64,000 bases of DNA, taken from JAVJSU01 sp040219275 (lineage in GTDB: Bacteria > Chloroflexota > Anaerolineae > Aggregatilineales > Phototrophicaceae). A program made the translations under genes and the position numbers. The DNA lies in NCBI GenBank assembly GCA_040219275.1, contig JAVJSU010000046.1:1-64000 (forward strand), given 5' to 3'. Below are positions 42,269-51,503 of this stretch, in pieces (the first letter of the stretch is position 1; each line of letters begins with the position of its first letter). The notes under the pieces are model-generated. The model was not told the origin of the DNA and did not search any database. It worked only from the letters and a program-made list of their open reading frames with translations.

Positions 42269-44608
42269 ATGACAGAAAACAAACTGACCTCACGAACCCG
42301 AAAAACTGAAAAACGCCCGCGTGGTGGCATGTTCGTTTCCCTGCGTTGGCGCATGACTTTGCCTGTGTTTATCGTCGCGTTGATTATTGCGATGATCGGC
42401 GCGTATTTGATTGCCGGTAATCTGACGCAAGGGCTGGATATTTCTCAGCAGAATGTGTTGTTACAGAGCAGTCAAGCCACGCAGGAACGCGCCGCCTCTC
42501 TTTATCGCCGTCAAGCGTATGAAGCGCAACAGGTCGCTTTTACGATTGGCGCGGCGGAGGCGGTGCTCGGCAATAACGCCACCGCGCTGGAAGATATGTT
42601 GACTGTTCGCGCTACGGCAGGGCAACAGGACGCGGTGATCGTCACCAATCGCGCTGGCATGGAAGTGCTCGGTGTGCAGGCGGTCAATGTGCAGGGAGAA
42701 AGCCGGTATGCACTGAGCACCGGCACAGATTTAAGTACCGAACCGCTCATTCGCTCCACTTTGGATGATGGCTATAACGGCGCGACGGGCTTGATGATTA
42801 CGCCAAATGGTGTGATGTTATTTACATCTACACGAATCATTTTTGGCGATGAGATAGTCGGCGTGGCGTTGGTGGGGCAGTTGTTGAGCAGGGTGCTAGA
42901 AGATTTGCAGGCAAGCGCTTATACAGACCTCGCGCTGTATGGGTCAGATGGAACGTTGCTGGCGACCACTTTTGACTCTCAGGTCAGCCGCAGTGATCTA
43001 CAAATTTCCAACGAATTGTTTATTCAATCCTTACGCAGTGTGCGCGAAGTACCGATTGCCGATGTTCAGGTTGGCGAGGGTGTGTATCGTGCCGCCTATC
43101 AGCCCTTTATTTACGGCGATTTGACCGTCAATGCGCCGCTGGGTGTGATTGCGGCGGTGATGAACGATAATGTGCCCTTTATTACCGAGGTCGGACGGCA
43201 ACTGGTGGCGCTATTTGCGGCGGCGCTCACAGGGGGCGTGGTCTTTTTCGCCTATATGTATATCAGCCGTGTTTCCAAGCGTGCTGAAAACGTCCGTACG
43301 GCGGCGGTGGCAATGGCGGCGGGCGAGAATGTGCGTACCGGAATGCGGGCGCGGGAAGAAATTGGCGCTATCGGGCAGGCGCTCGACGAGTATGCAGATG
43401 CGGTGGACGTGGAGCGTGAGTACGCGCAACGTCGTCAGGATAAGCTGGAAAAAGTGTTGCGTCGTCAACGACGTGAATATACCTATGTGATTGCCGTGCT
43501 AGAATCTATGCCAAACGGGGTGATCGTGCAGGCGATGGACGGGCGCGTGATGCTCATGAACGACGAAGCCCGACGCTTATTAGGGTCTCAGCGCGTGTAT
43601 CGTAGTAGTGGTTTGCATGAATTGGCGGATGTTGTCGCTGAAAATCTGGGCGCGGCACTTGCACCGGGTTTGTATGCACTCGGCGATCCACGCCGAATCG
43701 GCATTGACGAACGCATGTTGACGGCACAGGCGGCGGCGATACTCTCCGTCACTGATACGCGTCTGGGAACCGTCATCTTGCTCAACGACATCACCGCACA
43801 GGTACAACAGGAACGTGAACGTGAGGCATTGTTGCACCGAATCGCGTCTGATATTCAACAACCGCTGATGAATCTGGCGCGGGTTGGTGCACGCAGTCAA
43901 TCGAATATGGTGAATGCCTTTGCGCGGGAATTAGCACGGCATACCGTGACTCTGCAAAAGACGATTGTGGAAATGCAGGACATCGCGCAGATTGATTCGA
44001 TCTCGCTCAAGCGTACACAACGGGCTGTTCATCTGGAAACGCTGGTCTGGGCATTGGCGAACGAGTGGCGACAGGTGGCGCTGGTCAATGACCTGAAGTT
44101 GCACGTCATGATCGATCAACGTGATCTCTATGTGCTGGGTGATGAACGTCGTTTACGCTGGGCGATTGGCAATTTGCTGGATAACGCCATCAAATACACC
44201 ACAGCGGGCGGTGCGCTGACGTTGGAGATCAAGGCGGAAGGCAACGGCATGGCGAATCTGCGCGTGCGTGATAACGGCGTGGGCATCAGTAAACAGGAAT
44301 TGCCGTATGTGTTTACGCGCTTTTTCCGTGGAACGCCGACCACCCGCACAGGCGAAATTTTACGTGTGCCGGGGATGGGGCAGGGCTTGCATACCGCGCA
44401 ACAAATCTTCAACGCGCATGGTGGCAAATTAGCGATTCGGAGCACGCAGAGCATCGGCACGGCGGCATATTTTAGTTTGCCACTCACCGCGCCGGATTCC
44501 ATGTATATTACCCCTTATTTTGATGCGGATATGGACGGCGACACGATGAAGCTCTCAGAAGCGGAATTCGTGGAGCTTGAACGCAAATTTGAAAAACTTG
44601 AGAAATAA
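42269..44608 (+). CDS. membrane sensor with histidine-kinase-like ATPase but no H-box histidine
   Basis: About 779 residues. A TM helix (about 30-53), an extracytoplasmic double-Cache-like sensor (about 54-310), a second TM helix (about 315-338), HAMP (about 340-390), coiled coil, and PAS (about 405-520) are followed by kinase modules. The ATPase boxes are good: LLDNAIKY, DNGVGI, RFFRG, GMGQGL. The phosphotransfer helix reads IASDIQQPLMNL, with Asp528 where the phospho-accepting His belongs and the neighbouring Glu-Leu-Arg also changed. It therefore cannot autophosphorylate in the usual way. It may act as an ATP-dependent scaffold or modulator. The start at 42269 is preferred over 42221, which lacks any initiation signal. 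Confidence 0.82.
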   Translation: MTENKLTSRTRKTEKRPRGGMFVSLRWRMTLPVFIVALIIAMIGAYLIAGNLTQGLDISQQNVLLQSSQATQERAASLYRRQAYEAQQVAFTIGAAEAVLGNNATALEDMLTVRATAGQQDAVIVTNRAGMEVLGVQAVNVQGESRYALSTGTDLSTEPLIRSTLDDGYNGATGLMITPNGVMLFTSTRIIFGDEIVGVALVGQLLSRVLEDLQASAYTDLALYGSDGTLLATTFDSQVSRSDLQISNELFIQSLRSVREVPIADVQVGEGVYRAAYQPFIYGDLTVNAPLGVIAAVMNDNVPFITEVGRQLVALFAAALTGGVVFFAYMYISRVSKRAENVRTAAVAMAAGENVRTGMRAREEIGAIGQALDEYADAVDVEREYAQRRQDKLEKVLRRQRREYTYVIAVLESMPNGVIVQAMDGRVMLMNDEARRLLGSQRVYRSSGLHELADVVAENLGAALAPGLYALGDPRRIGIDERMLTAQAAAILSVTDTRLGTVILLNDITAQVQQEREREALLHRIASDIQQPLMNLARVGARSQSNMVNAFARELARHTVTLQKTIVEMQDIAQIDSISLKRTQRAVHLETLVWALANEWRQVALVNDLKLHVMIDQRDLYVLGDERRLRWAIGNLLDNAIKYTTAGGALTLEIKAEGNGMANLRVRDNGVGISKQELPYVFTRFFRGTPTTRTGEILRVPGMGQGLHTAQQIFNAHGGKLAIRSTQSIGTAAYFSLPLTAPDSMYITPYFDADMDGDTMKLSEAEFVELERKFEKLEK

Positions 44609-44670
44609 AGTGGGTTGGAACGCGATCATCATGATGCTGAAGGGTGACGGGCTTTACCATCAGCATGACG

Positions 44671-44699
44671 AAAAACACCCCGCCAATAGTGACGGGGTG
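44671..44699 (-). terminator. Rho-independent terminator of the cytochrome gene
   Basis: On the minus strand a stem CACCCCG / CGGGGTG (44699-44693 with 44682-44676) is followed by TTTTT (44675-44671). It begins about 28 bases past the cytochrome stop codon. Confidence 0.75.
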
Positions 44700-44727
44700 G
44701 GGTTGCGCTTATTCAGTAAGTTGTGAC

Positions 44728-45420
44728 TTATTCGCTATCGGTGAGTGTCGCCAGATACGCGATTAAATTATAAATGTCCTGATCGCTCAATAAGTCCGAG
44801 TAATTATTGGGCATCAGATTTTCGGCGTAGGGCGGATCTGCTTCTACGATGTAGGCATTCGGCATAACAATCGAGTTATAGATATATTGCGCCCAGCTTT
44901 CGCCTTCTACGCGGGTTTCTGCATGTTCACGAATATTCCATTGGCTCGGTCCGATCAGCCGGACTTCCGGTTCAATCGAGTGGCAAGTCGCGCAGGCATA
45001 AGGACCTGTAGACGTATTATCGTAAACCGTGTTGAACAGTTCCTGCCCACGTTCAGCGTTGCCTGTCAACTGCACAAGGCGCACAAGCGGATCGTTTGAC
45101 GCGCTTGATGCTGGCGCGGCAGTCGGTTCGTCGGTGGGGGTGGCTGTCGGTAAATCTTCTGTCGGTGTGGCAGTCGGCAGAACGGGCGTTTCCGTCGGTG
45201 GGACAGGTGTTTCTGTCGCCACTTCAGCAACGGTTTCTGACTCTTCTCCATCTTCTGACTGTGCCGCTTCTTCTGCGTTATGTGCTTCTTCTTCTGCCGC
45301 AATTGCCGTTAATTCTTCAGAACTCGGTGGTGGTGTTGCCACTGTACCGCAAGCCGCGACAGCAAAGAGGGTAAAAATCATCACAACGGTGATGTTTGCA
45401 AACAGATACTTTTGCTTCAT
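44728..45420 (-). CDS. c-type cytochrome lipoprotein
   Basis: 230 residues. A lipoprotein signal ends at AVAACG (Cys about 24). Then follows a long acidic and Pro/Thr repeat linker (about 30-110; ATETPVPPTETP), and a single cytochrome c domain (about 115-230). Heme attachment is CATCH (about 146), and a distal Met ligand is likely in NLMPNNY near 203. It is an extracytoplasmic, lipid-anchored electron carrier; the redox partner is unknown, and no oxidase or reductase genes are nearby. AGGAAGG lies about seven bases before the ATG. It ends at the terminator at 44699-44671. Confidence 0.9.
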   Translation of the reverse strand: MKQKYLFANITVVMIFTLFAVAACGTVATPPPSSEELTAIAAEEEAHNAEEAAQSEDGEESETVAEVATETPVPPTETPVLPTATPTEDLPTATPTDEPTAAPASSASNDPLVRLVQLTGNAERGQELFNTVYDNTSTGPYACATCHSIEPEVRLIGPSQWNIREHAETRVEGESWAQYIYNSIVMPNAYIVEADPPYAENLMPNNYSDLLSDQDIYNLIAYLATLTDSE

Positions 45421-45587
45421 AAGTGATTAGCCTTCCTGATTGTGAAGGGATGTACAACCTGCGCGTATTGTAACCCAACAAGCATGATTCGGGTAGCATT
45501 TTAATCCAATTGTTACCGATGATTCAATTGTGCTTTATGTATCGCTCCGTTGCCTTCGCAGAAAACAACCTTGCCACAAGAGTCTGT

Positions 45588-47069
45588 CTAAAAGCCGGTT
45601 GTTTCCGGTCTACGATACTGCACAACGCGCTGTAAGGCTTTTAGTTCCACCGGGTTGTGATACCACTCGAATTTATAGCGCATCCCGCTCAGGGCTTTGA
45701 GCAATGTTCGCATCGACCCCTGTAATCGCATATCGGTAACGGTGGGGTAGTAGGCATTGACGACGGTTTCAAAATCACGGACGCGGCGACGGATCGGGTC
45801 GTTCATCCATGGTGTGCCGGGATCGCGCCGCAAGGATTGGGACATCCATTCCTCGCCTGCCCATTCATACAGCGATTCCGGAAAACGAAATCCGAGCTTG
45901 TAGGCTTCATCCATGAACAAGCTACCTTCTTGCGGGACAGGCGTGTACAGGTAGAGAATCAATTCTGTCGCGGGGTTAATTTGCTTGATCTTGCGGACAA
46001 ATTTGATGGTCGTTTCAATATCGCCGATTGGATCAGGCGGGTTGCCCATGACGAATGAGAGTTCCGGCACGATGTTGTAGTGCTTCATGCGCTCCACAAT
46101 GGCGAGTGTGAGTTGTGTGCTTGATTTACCACCTTTGTTCATATTCTGGAGCGTTTCATCACTGCCACTTTCCGCCCCCATGAAGATCATCCGCGTGCCA
46201 CTTTTTTGGAGCTTCTCGAACGTGGAGTCACTGTAGCTCATTAGCGTATCGACACGCCCCAACCCCCACCAATTGATGTTCAGCGGTGCGAGTCTATCGG
46301 CAATATCGGCGCTCCGGTCTTCATTGACGAAGAAATCCATATCATGAAATTCCATGCCGTCGATGTTGTATTTACGATGTAGATAATTAGCGATTTCGCC
46401 CACACGCTCGGCGCTTTCCGGTAACCAGCGTCGTTTTGCGAGTGGCACAACCGCGCAAAAATTACAGGCGAATGGGCATCCCCAGCTGGTATGATGCGAC
46501 AGCACGCGCTTGCCGAGATAACTGCTCCCGATGTATTGCGTCACGTCCATATGATCGTAGGGATACCACGGCAAATTATCGAGATTCACAAAGGGCGCAC
46601 GCGTATTGATCTGTATGGTGTCGCCATTCATCCATGCCAGCGACGGCACATCTTCCATTGACCCGCCTGAGAAGAACGTGTCCACAAATTTACGAAAGGG
46701 CGCTTCACCCTGTCCCTGAATCACATAATCCACAAAGTGACTCTTTAAGCAGACTTCCGTGTGATTTGACGGGAAATAACCGCCCCAGATGATCGTTAAA
46801 TCAGGACGGGCAGATTTGATCTTGTCACAAACGGGCACGGCTTGTCGCAGTTGCGGACCGGGCATAGTGGAAACAGCGAGTAATTTTGCACCTGTCGCCT
46901 GAACGCGTTCCAGAATGTAGGCGGCGGGATCATCAATTAAGTTGCCGTCAATAAATTCAATGTCGTAGTCTTCCGCGATGACCGAAGCAATCGCTAATAA
47001 TGACATCGGCAGACGTTGTTTTCCGGGGGAGGTGCTGATCGGATTATACAATAAAATCGTGTGGCGCAT
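45588..47069 (-). CDS. B12-binding domain/radical SAM enzyme
   Basis: 493 residues. An N-terminal cobalamin-binding-like Rossmann domain (1-150; VIWGGYFPS-type core IIWGGYF) is followed by a radical SAM barrel with the 4Fe-4S motif CPFACNFC (Cys198, 202, 205). FHDMDFFV and GAESGSDETL follow. The group includes methylases and ring-forming enzymes of lipid, pigment and natural-product pathways (BchE- and HpnP-like), so the reaction cannot be named from sequence. GAGGAAAATT precedes the ATG. No pathway genes adjoin it. Confidence 0.8.
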   Translation of the reverse strand: MRHTILLYNPISTSPGKQRLPMSLLAIASVIAEDYDIEFIDGNLIDDPAAYILERVQATGAKLLAVSTMPGPQLRQAVPVCDKIKSARPDLTIIWGGYFPSNHTEVCLKSHFVDYVIQGQGEAPFRKFVDTFFSGGSMEDVPSLAWMNGDTIQINTRAPFVNLDNLPWYPYDHMDVTQYIGSSYLGKRVLSHHTSWGCPFACNFCAVVPLAKRRWLPESAERVGEIANYLHRKYNIDGMEFHDMDFFVNEDRSADIADRLAPLNINWWGLGRVDTLMSYSDSTFEKLQKSGTRMIFMGAESGSDETLQNMNKGGKSSTQLTLAIVERMKHYNIVPELSFVMGNPPDPIGDIETTIKFVRKIKQINPATELILYLYTPVPQEGSLFMDEAYKLGFRFPESLYEWAGEEWMSQSLRRDPGTPWMNDPIRRRVRDFETVVNAYYPTVTDMRLQGSMRTLLKALSGMRYKFEWYHNPVELKALQRVVQYRRPETTGF

Positions 47070-47155
47070 AATTTTCCTCTAACAATGTTGTGAACCTGCA
47101 TCATTGTCGCAACTTAGCGGTTGTTGTGCAACTACAGATCTCGGAGTGTCCATTA

Positions 47156-47184
47156 TTGTGGAAGTTAAAAGTCTAGAATATACT
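47156..47184 (+). promoter_or_regulatory. sigma-70-type promoter
   Basis: TTGTGG at 47156-47161, a 17-base spacer, and TATACT at 47179-47184. Transcription should start near 47191, giving a leader of about 30 bases with AAAGGG ten bases before the ATG at 47222. Confidence 0.55.
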
Positions 47185-47221
47185 GGCGTTAATTGATGCA
47201 ATAATAAAGGGTTGCAACCTT

Positions 47222-47698
47222 ATGAAATTAGCGGAAGCTCTCATCATCCGCGCGGATGCACGTAAGCGGATTGCCCAAATTCAGGAGCGTTTGGGGCGTA
47301 ATATCTCCGTACAGGAGGGTGGTCAGCCACCAGAAGACCCACAGGAATTACTCCGTGAACTTGATCGGACGATTGCTGAATTTACCCGTCTTGCGAAAAA
47401 CGTGAACCGGACGAACGCTTCGACACCATTTGATGGCGACATCACATTGACAGATGCCCTCGCAAATCGGGATGCACTTTCGATGCGTCACAGTGCCTTG
47501 TCCAATGTCATCCGGCAAGCGGCATCTTTTAGCCAGCAAACGCGTTACAGTCTTTCGGAAATCCGACAAGTGGTGACGGTGGATATTGCCGTGCTACAAA
47601 AACAAGCGGACGATATTGCGCGTCAATTTCGTGAGCTTGATACGGCGATTCAGCAGATGAATTGGCAGATTGATTTGCTCGAAGATGATATAAACTAA
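47222..47698 (+). CDS. DIP1984-like small coiled-coil protein
   Basis: 158 residues, almost wholly helical. It opens MKLAEALIIRADARKRIAQ and has LTDALANRDAL in the middle and heptad-like helices at the end. This matches my recollection of the DIP1984 family (once called septicolysin-like), whose function is unknown. No signal peptide, so cytoplasmic. It has its own promoter at 47156. Confidence 0.65.
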   Translation: MKLAEALIIRADARKRIAQIQERLGRNISVQEGGQPPEDPQELLRELDRTIAEFTRLAKNVNRTNASTPFDGDITLTDALANRDALSMRHSALSNVIRQAASFSQQTRYSLSEIRQVVTVDIAVLQKQADDIARQFRELDTAIQQMNWQIDLLEDDIN

Positions 47699-48373
47699 GC
47701 AATAAAACAGCAGGTAATCGTTAACTGATGGAAGCGAACGCGCAAGCCCTGCCATTGGGGTTATAATACATAGGCAATAGCCTGAAGAGCTTGGTTGTAT
47801 GAGGGGCAATACAGGGGTTCGACTCCCAATTAACAAATCAGCCCATCACACGTTAAAGCGCACAGGTGTACCGTGCATTGTTATAACCATGCGTTGATCT
47901 ATCAGCATACGGTGAGGGTGGGAACGGGGCTATTTTATTGCCATTTTTCAGCATTTTTGTGTTGGATAGCAAGAAGCATTTTTGATGTGTAGGCATGAAA
48001 CTCGTATCAAAAAGGCGCTAATTATCGGAAAAACGTAAAAAATTCTGTAATAGTTTGATAAAGTAAACGTCTGTAAGTAACCGCTAATCTTTGCCTGAGA
48101 GAGCAATTTTTCCGCAAAGTTTCGGCGCTGTCATATCTTCGCTAACTGATGACCAGTACTTTTGGCACATTGCGGTGCCTTCCTCGATATTCTAACCTAA
48201 TACAAACAAATGGCTTACAACTGAGGATTTACAACGCCTACTTACTTGATGTATTCTGCCGAATTTCGTAATTTATTCACGAAAGTTCTCGATTGTTACG
48301 GCAAAAATACGATAGAGTAAGAACTATGCGCGTACTAAGTGTTCATAAAAACAGGGTGAATGAGAGAAAAGTT
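47699..48373. other. long non-coding region with a tRNA-like T-arm fragment
   Basis: About 675 bases with no credible gene. TATAAT lies at 47762-47767. Downstream is AGGC-AATA-GCCT (47772-47783), then a possible stem TGTAT/ATACA, then AGGGGTTCGACTCCC at about 47813-47827, which reads as the T-loop of a tRNA or tmRNA. The T-stem pairs only three bases, the anticodon-like loop lacks the usual U33, and no CCA-side acceptor matches, so it is at most a relic. A GCAC...GTGC hairpin lies near 47860-47876. The rest (48000-48290) is AT-rich without clear structure. Confidence 0.35.
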
Positions 48374-48820
48374 ATGCAAATACATACCCCGATTGCCTTA
48401 AACGACGGCTGGTGCTATTTCTTTTCTGATAATGCGCGGGCATCATTCAATAAGGTAAATCTCAATTCCTTACCCTGGATTCCACTCCCCAAACTCTCTG
48501 ATTGGATGATTACCTCAACCGTTTATTTTGGCGCGGACTGGTTCTGGCGTGAGGTATCTGTCGATCTGTCTGATTCAAACACAATTATGCACCTGAAAAT
48601 GGACAAAGTGCCGGATTGCGTTTCTGTTTTTATCAACGGTGTACAGGTCGCAACCACTAGCGGACGACGCAGTTTCTCCACAGATGTTACGTCATATCTA
48701 GTTTCTGGCACGAATGACATTGTGATGAAGCTGATGTGTGATCGTGGGTCTAACGGCGGACGTTTCGTAAACGTTCATTTGCAACCCTCGCATAACGATA
48801 ATGTCGCTTTCGCCCATTAG
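48374..48820 (+). CDS. small jelly-roll protein resembling a GH2 sugar-binding domain
   Basis: 148 residues from ATG 48374 (the frame also opens at 48293 without signals). The order LNDGWCYFF, FGADWFWREVSVDL, VSVFINGVQVATTSG, FSTDVTSYLVSGTNDIVMKL is that of the N-terminal beta-sandwich of GH2 glycosidases (W-x-R, V-x-I-N-G, D-V-T, G-T-N). No catalytic barrel follows and no signal peptide is present. It may bind carbohydrate in the cytoplasm; this is inferred from fold only. Confidence 0.5.
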   Translation: MQIHTPIALNDGWCYFFSDNARASFNKVNLNSLPWIPLPKLSDWMITSTVYFGADWFWREVSVDLSDSNTIMHLKMDKVPDCVSVFINGVQVATTSGRRSFSTDVTSYLVSGTNDIVMKLMCDRGSNGGRFVNVHLQPSHNDNVAFAH

Positions 48821-49020
48821 AAATGCTGTGGCGATTATGGTGTTATTCCTCTGATATTTAGCACTCGATAAATGAATTGAGTATCATAGTCGCGCCATCC
48901 TGTAAGCGATATGGGGTGGCGTTTCGTTATTATTGAGATACTAACAGAATATTTAATACCCGCTAACCATCTATCTTTTATACTTTGCTCATCAGTATCG
49001 TATTAAAAGGATGTGTTTTA

Positions 49021-49971
49021 ATGAGTGATCTTAAAGTTTCCCGTAGAAGTTTACTTAAAGGATTAGGGGCTGGCGCACTAAGTTACGGCTTCTTGAACAT
49101 TGGCACTGCTCCTGCGCGTGCACAGATTAGCCCAACCGGGAGCGATATTGCCGCTTATTACCGCTTTAGCATCGGCGATTTTAATATGACAGTTGTGAGC
49201 GATAATGCGGGTCAACTGCCTGCCGCTTTTGTGGGCGCAAATCAGCCTGAAGCGGATATGCAAGCCTACTTTGCGAATCTTAATTTGTTGAACCCCGACA
49301 CTGGCACAATTCCCAATACATTTTTGATTTTAGTGTTACAGACCAATGATATGAATGTGGTTTTCGATACCGGCAATGGTGCGGGCGTGGGTAAGCTCGT
49401 CCCGACATTAGAGGCGCTTGGCATCCCCGCCGATAGCGTCAACGCTGTGGTGATGTCGCACTGGCATCCCGATCATATTAGCGGATTAAGCACTGATGAT
49501 GTACCGACCTTCCCCAATGCAACAGTGTATTTCCCGCAAGCGGAATATGACTTTTTGCAAGCCGCACCGGATGATGTTGTTGGCGGGGCAAAAGCCAAAC
49601 TTGCACCTGTAGAGGCGGCGGGCATGTTATCACTCTATGCCGCTGGAACTGGCGTTATTCCCGGTGTTACCGCCATCGCCACGCCCGGACACACCCCCGG
49701 ACACACGAGCTTTGTGATTGAATCCAATGGTAGCCGGATGATCCATTTTGTTGATTCGGTAATTAGTGCCTATGCGACCCCCAATAACCCCGAATGGTTC
49801 TTTGGCTTTGACGCTGATCCTGAACAGGCGGTTGCTTCCCGTCAGATGATCCTTGAAATGGCGGCATCTGAAGGTATTCCGGCAATGGGCTATCATTTCC
49901 CATTCCCTGGAACAGGTCATATTATCCCCGATGGTGACGGTAGTTATCGCTTTATCCCCGTCGCGTTTTAA
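49021..49971 (+). CDS. Tat-exported metallo-beta-lactamase-fold hydrolase
   Basis: 316 residues. A twin-arginine signal, SRRSLLKGLGAG (about 6-17), ends at PARAQ near 36. The metallo-beta-lactamase fold has HWHPDH (His147, His149, Asp151, His152), PGHTPGHTSF with a third His, Asp in HFVDSV, and a final His in GYHFPFPG. Two zinc ions are expected. The family ranges from lactonases (AHL or paraoxonase-like) to sulfatases; the substrate is not clear, though the layout is near that of secreted lactonase-like members. AAAAGG lies before the ATG at 49021; an in-frame start at 48985 would mask the Tat signal. Confidence 0.88.
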   Translation: MSDLKVSRRSLLKGLGAGALSYGFLNIGTAPARAQISPTGSDIAAYYRFSIGDFNMTVVSDNAGQLPAAFVGANQPEADMQAYFANLNLLNPDTGTIPNTFLILVLQTNDMNVVFDTGNGAGVGKLVPTLEALGIPADSVNAVVMSHWHPDHISGLSTDDVPTFPNATVYFPQAEYDFLQAAPDDVVGGAKAKLAPVEAAGMLSLYAAGTGVIPGVTAIATPGHTPGHTSFVIESNGSRMIHFVDSVISAYATPNNPEWFFGFDADPEQAVASRQMILEMAASEGIPAMGYHFPFPGTGHIIPDGDGSYRFIPVAF

Positions 49972-49999
49972 CCACCTATTAGAAAAGTTTTTACTAATC

Positions 50000-50029
50000 G
50001 GGCGTGGTGAAACCAGATCGCCACGCCCG
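50000..50029 (+). terminator. hairpin after the metallohydrolase gene
   Basis: A 9-bp perfect stem CGGGCGTGG / CCACGCCCG (50000-50008, 50021-50029) with a 12-base loop, 28 bases after the stop. It lacks a T-run, so termination may be weak. Confidence 0.5.
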
Positions 50030-50061
50030 TATGTGATGGGTTGCCGTTAGATTGTCTCGCA

Positions 50062-50090
50062 TTGACGGGTTATAGCCCATCCGCTACAAT
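50062..50090 (+). promoter_or_regulatory. sigma-70-type promoter of miaB
   Basis: TTGACG at 50062-50067, a 17-base spacer, TACAAT at 50085-50090. A second -10, TATAAT, lies at 50103-50108. The ATG at 50127 has no obvious ribosome site. Confidence 0.6.
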
Positions 50091-50126
50091 ATTTTTCATC
50101 TGTATAATCATAATTGACACACAGCG

Positions 50127-51503
50127 ATGGATTATCACATCTGGACATTCGGCTGTCAGATGAATACTGCCGATACACAGCATTTAGCATCAGAATTAGA
50201 ACGCATGGGGCATCATGCCGCCCTCAACTCAGATGACGCGGATATTTTAGTTGTCAATACCTGCGTCGTTCGTCAAAGCGCGGAAGACAAGGCGATGAAC
50301 CGCCTGATGATGCTCCGCACCCTTAAAGAACAAAATCCTGATAAAGTCATCGGCGTGATGGGCTGTATGGTGGGTGTACGTGACCCGCTCTATATGCGGC
50401 AACGTCTGCCGTTTGTGGATGTATTTCTCCCGCCATCAGAGCCGGGCGCGATGGTCGACTTCCTCAAAGATCGCATGGACGAAGCTGAACTCATGCTTTT
50501 GGAAAACGATCTGCGTAATCAGCGTGATGCGGTGCAGGATGGCGATCTGATTCTACCGGTGCATGAGCAGGGCAATCTGATTAGCGCCCATGTCCCTATC
50601 GTCTATGGTTGTTCTCACGCCTGTAGCTTCTGCATCATTCCCTTCCGGCGCGGTATTGAACGTAGCCGTAGCGTGGGTGAGATTGTGGCGCATGTACGCA
50701 GTCTGGCATTACAGGGTGTGAAAGAAGTGACGTTGCTCGGTCAAATCGTTGACCGTTACGGCAAGGACATACCCGATGGACCGGATTTAGCCGATTTGCT
50801 CCGTGTGGTGCATAGTGTGGCGGAAGAAACAGGTCTGGAGCGGATTCGCTTCCTGACGAGCCACCCCAATTGGATGAATGACAAATTACTGGATACCGTG
50901 GCGGAATTGCCGCGTGTAATGCCACATATCGAAGTCCCCGTGCAGGCGGGCAACGATCAGGTATTGGAAAACATGAAGCGCGGTTACACCAACGCACAAT
51001 ATCGTGCATTAGTAGCGCGTATCCGTGAGCGCATCCCGAATGTAGCGATCCATACGGACATTATTGTGGGATTCTGTGGTGAAACAGAAGCACAATTTAT
51101 GGATACGTACAACCTGCTGGAAGAGCTGAAGTTGGATAAAGCCCACCTTGCGCGGTATAGTCCACGTCCTAACACCGTGAGCGAACGGCGGATGGAAGAC
51201 GATGTACCCGAAGAGGAGAAGAAACGTCGCCATCAGATGCTAGATGATCTGCAAGCGCAAGTGCTTGCGGAGATCAACAGCCAGTATCTTGGGCAGACGT
51301 TGGAAATTCTTGTCGAAGATCAGCATAAGGGCAAATGGCGCGGACGTACTCCCCAGAATAAACTCGTGTTTTTCGACGGGGAAGGTAACTGGAAGGGTAA
51401 ACTCGCCAATGTGGAAATCACATGGACGGGACCGTGGAGTATGCAAGGGCGCTTACCTCAACATGAGCAGGCACATGATCCGCTCGTGGTGATCTCTGGA
51501 TAG
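50127..51503 (+). CDS. miaB: tRNA-2-methylthio-N6-dimethylallyladenosine synthase
   Basis: 458 residues. The N-terminal MTTase domain holds the auxiliary cluster cysteines Cys10 (FGCQMN), Cys46 (NTCVVR) and Cys80 (MGCM). The radical SAM motif is CSHACSFC (Cys162, 166, 169), followed by LTSHPNWM and PVQAGND. A C-terminal TRAM-like domain covers about 375-450. The enzyme methylthiolates i6A37 in tRNAs reading UNN codons, using SAM and two Fe-S clusters. FGCQMN separates it from MtaB (GCKVN-type) relatives. It has its own promoter at 50062. Confidence 0.9.
   Translation: MDYHIWTFGCQMNTADTQHLASELERMGHHAALNSDDADILVVNTCVVRQSAEDKAMNRLMMLRTLKEQNPDKVIGVMGCMVGVRDPLYMRQRLPFVDVFLPPSEPGAMVDFLKDRMDEAELMLLENDLRNQRDAVQDGDLILPVHEQGNLISAHVPIVYGCSHACSFCIIPFRRGIERSRSVGEIVAHVRSLALQGVKEVTLLGQIVDRYGKDIPDGPDLADLLRVVHSVAEETGLERIRFLTSHPNWMNDKLLDTVAELPRVMPHIEVPVQAGNDQVLENMKRGYTNAQYRALVARIRERIPNVAIHTDIIVGFCGETEAQFMDTYNLLEELKLDKAHLARYSPRPNTVSERRMEDDVPEEEKKRRHQMLDDLQAQVLAEINSQYLGQTLEILVEDQHKGKWRGRTPQNKLVFFDGEGNWKGKLANVEITWTGPWSMQGRLPQHEQAHDPLVVISG

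Noticed and set aside
45096..45374. overlapping plus-strand frames in the cytochrome linker
   Set aside because: They mirror the repetitive Pro/Thr/Glu linker coding sequence of the minus-strand gene and are composition artefacts.
47760..47835. complete tRNA gene
   Set aside because: Only the T-loop is convincing; D-arm, anticodon loop and acceptor stem do not pair, and no CCA-ready end is present.
48080..48135. riboswitch-like sequence (CGCAAAG and GCCTGAGAGAG resemble c-di-GMP or glycine motifs)
   Set aside because: The flanking conserved helices of both riboswitch classes are missing, and the downstream gene is not typical of either regulon.
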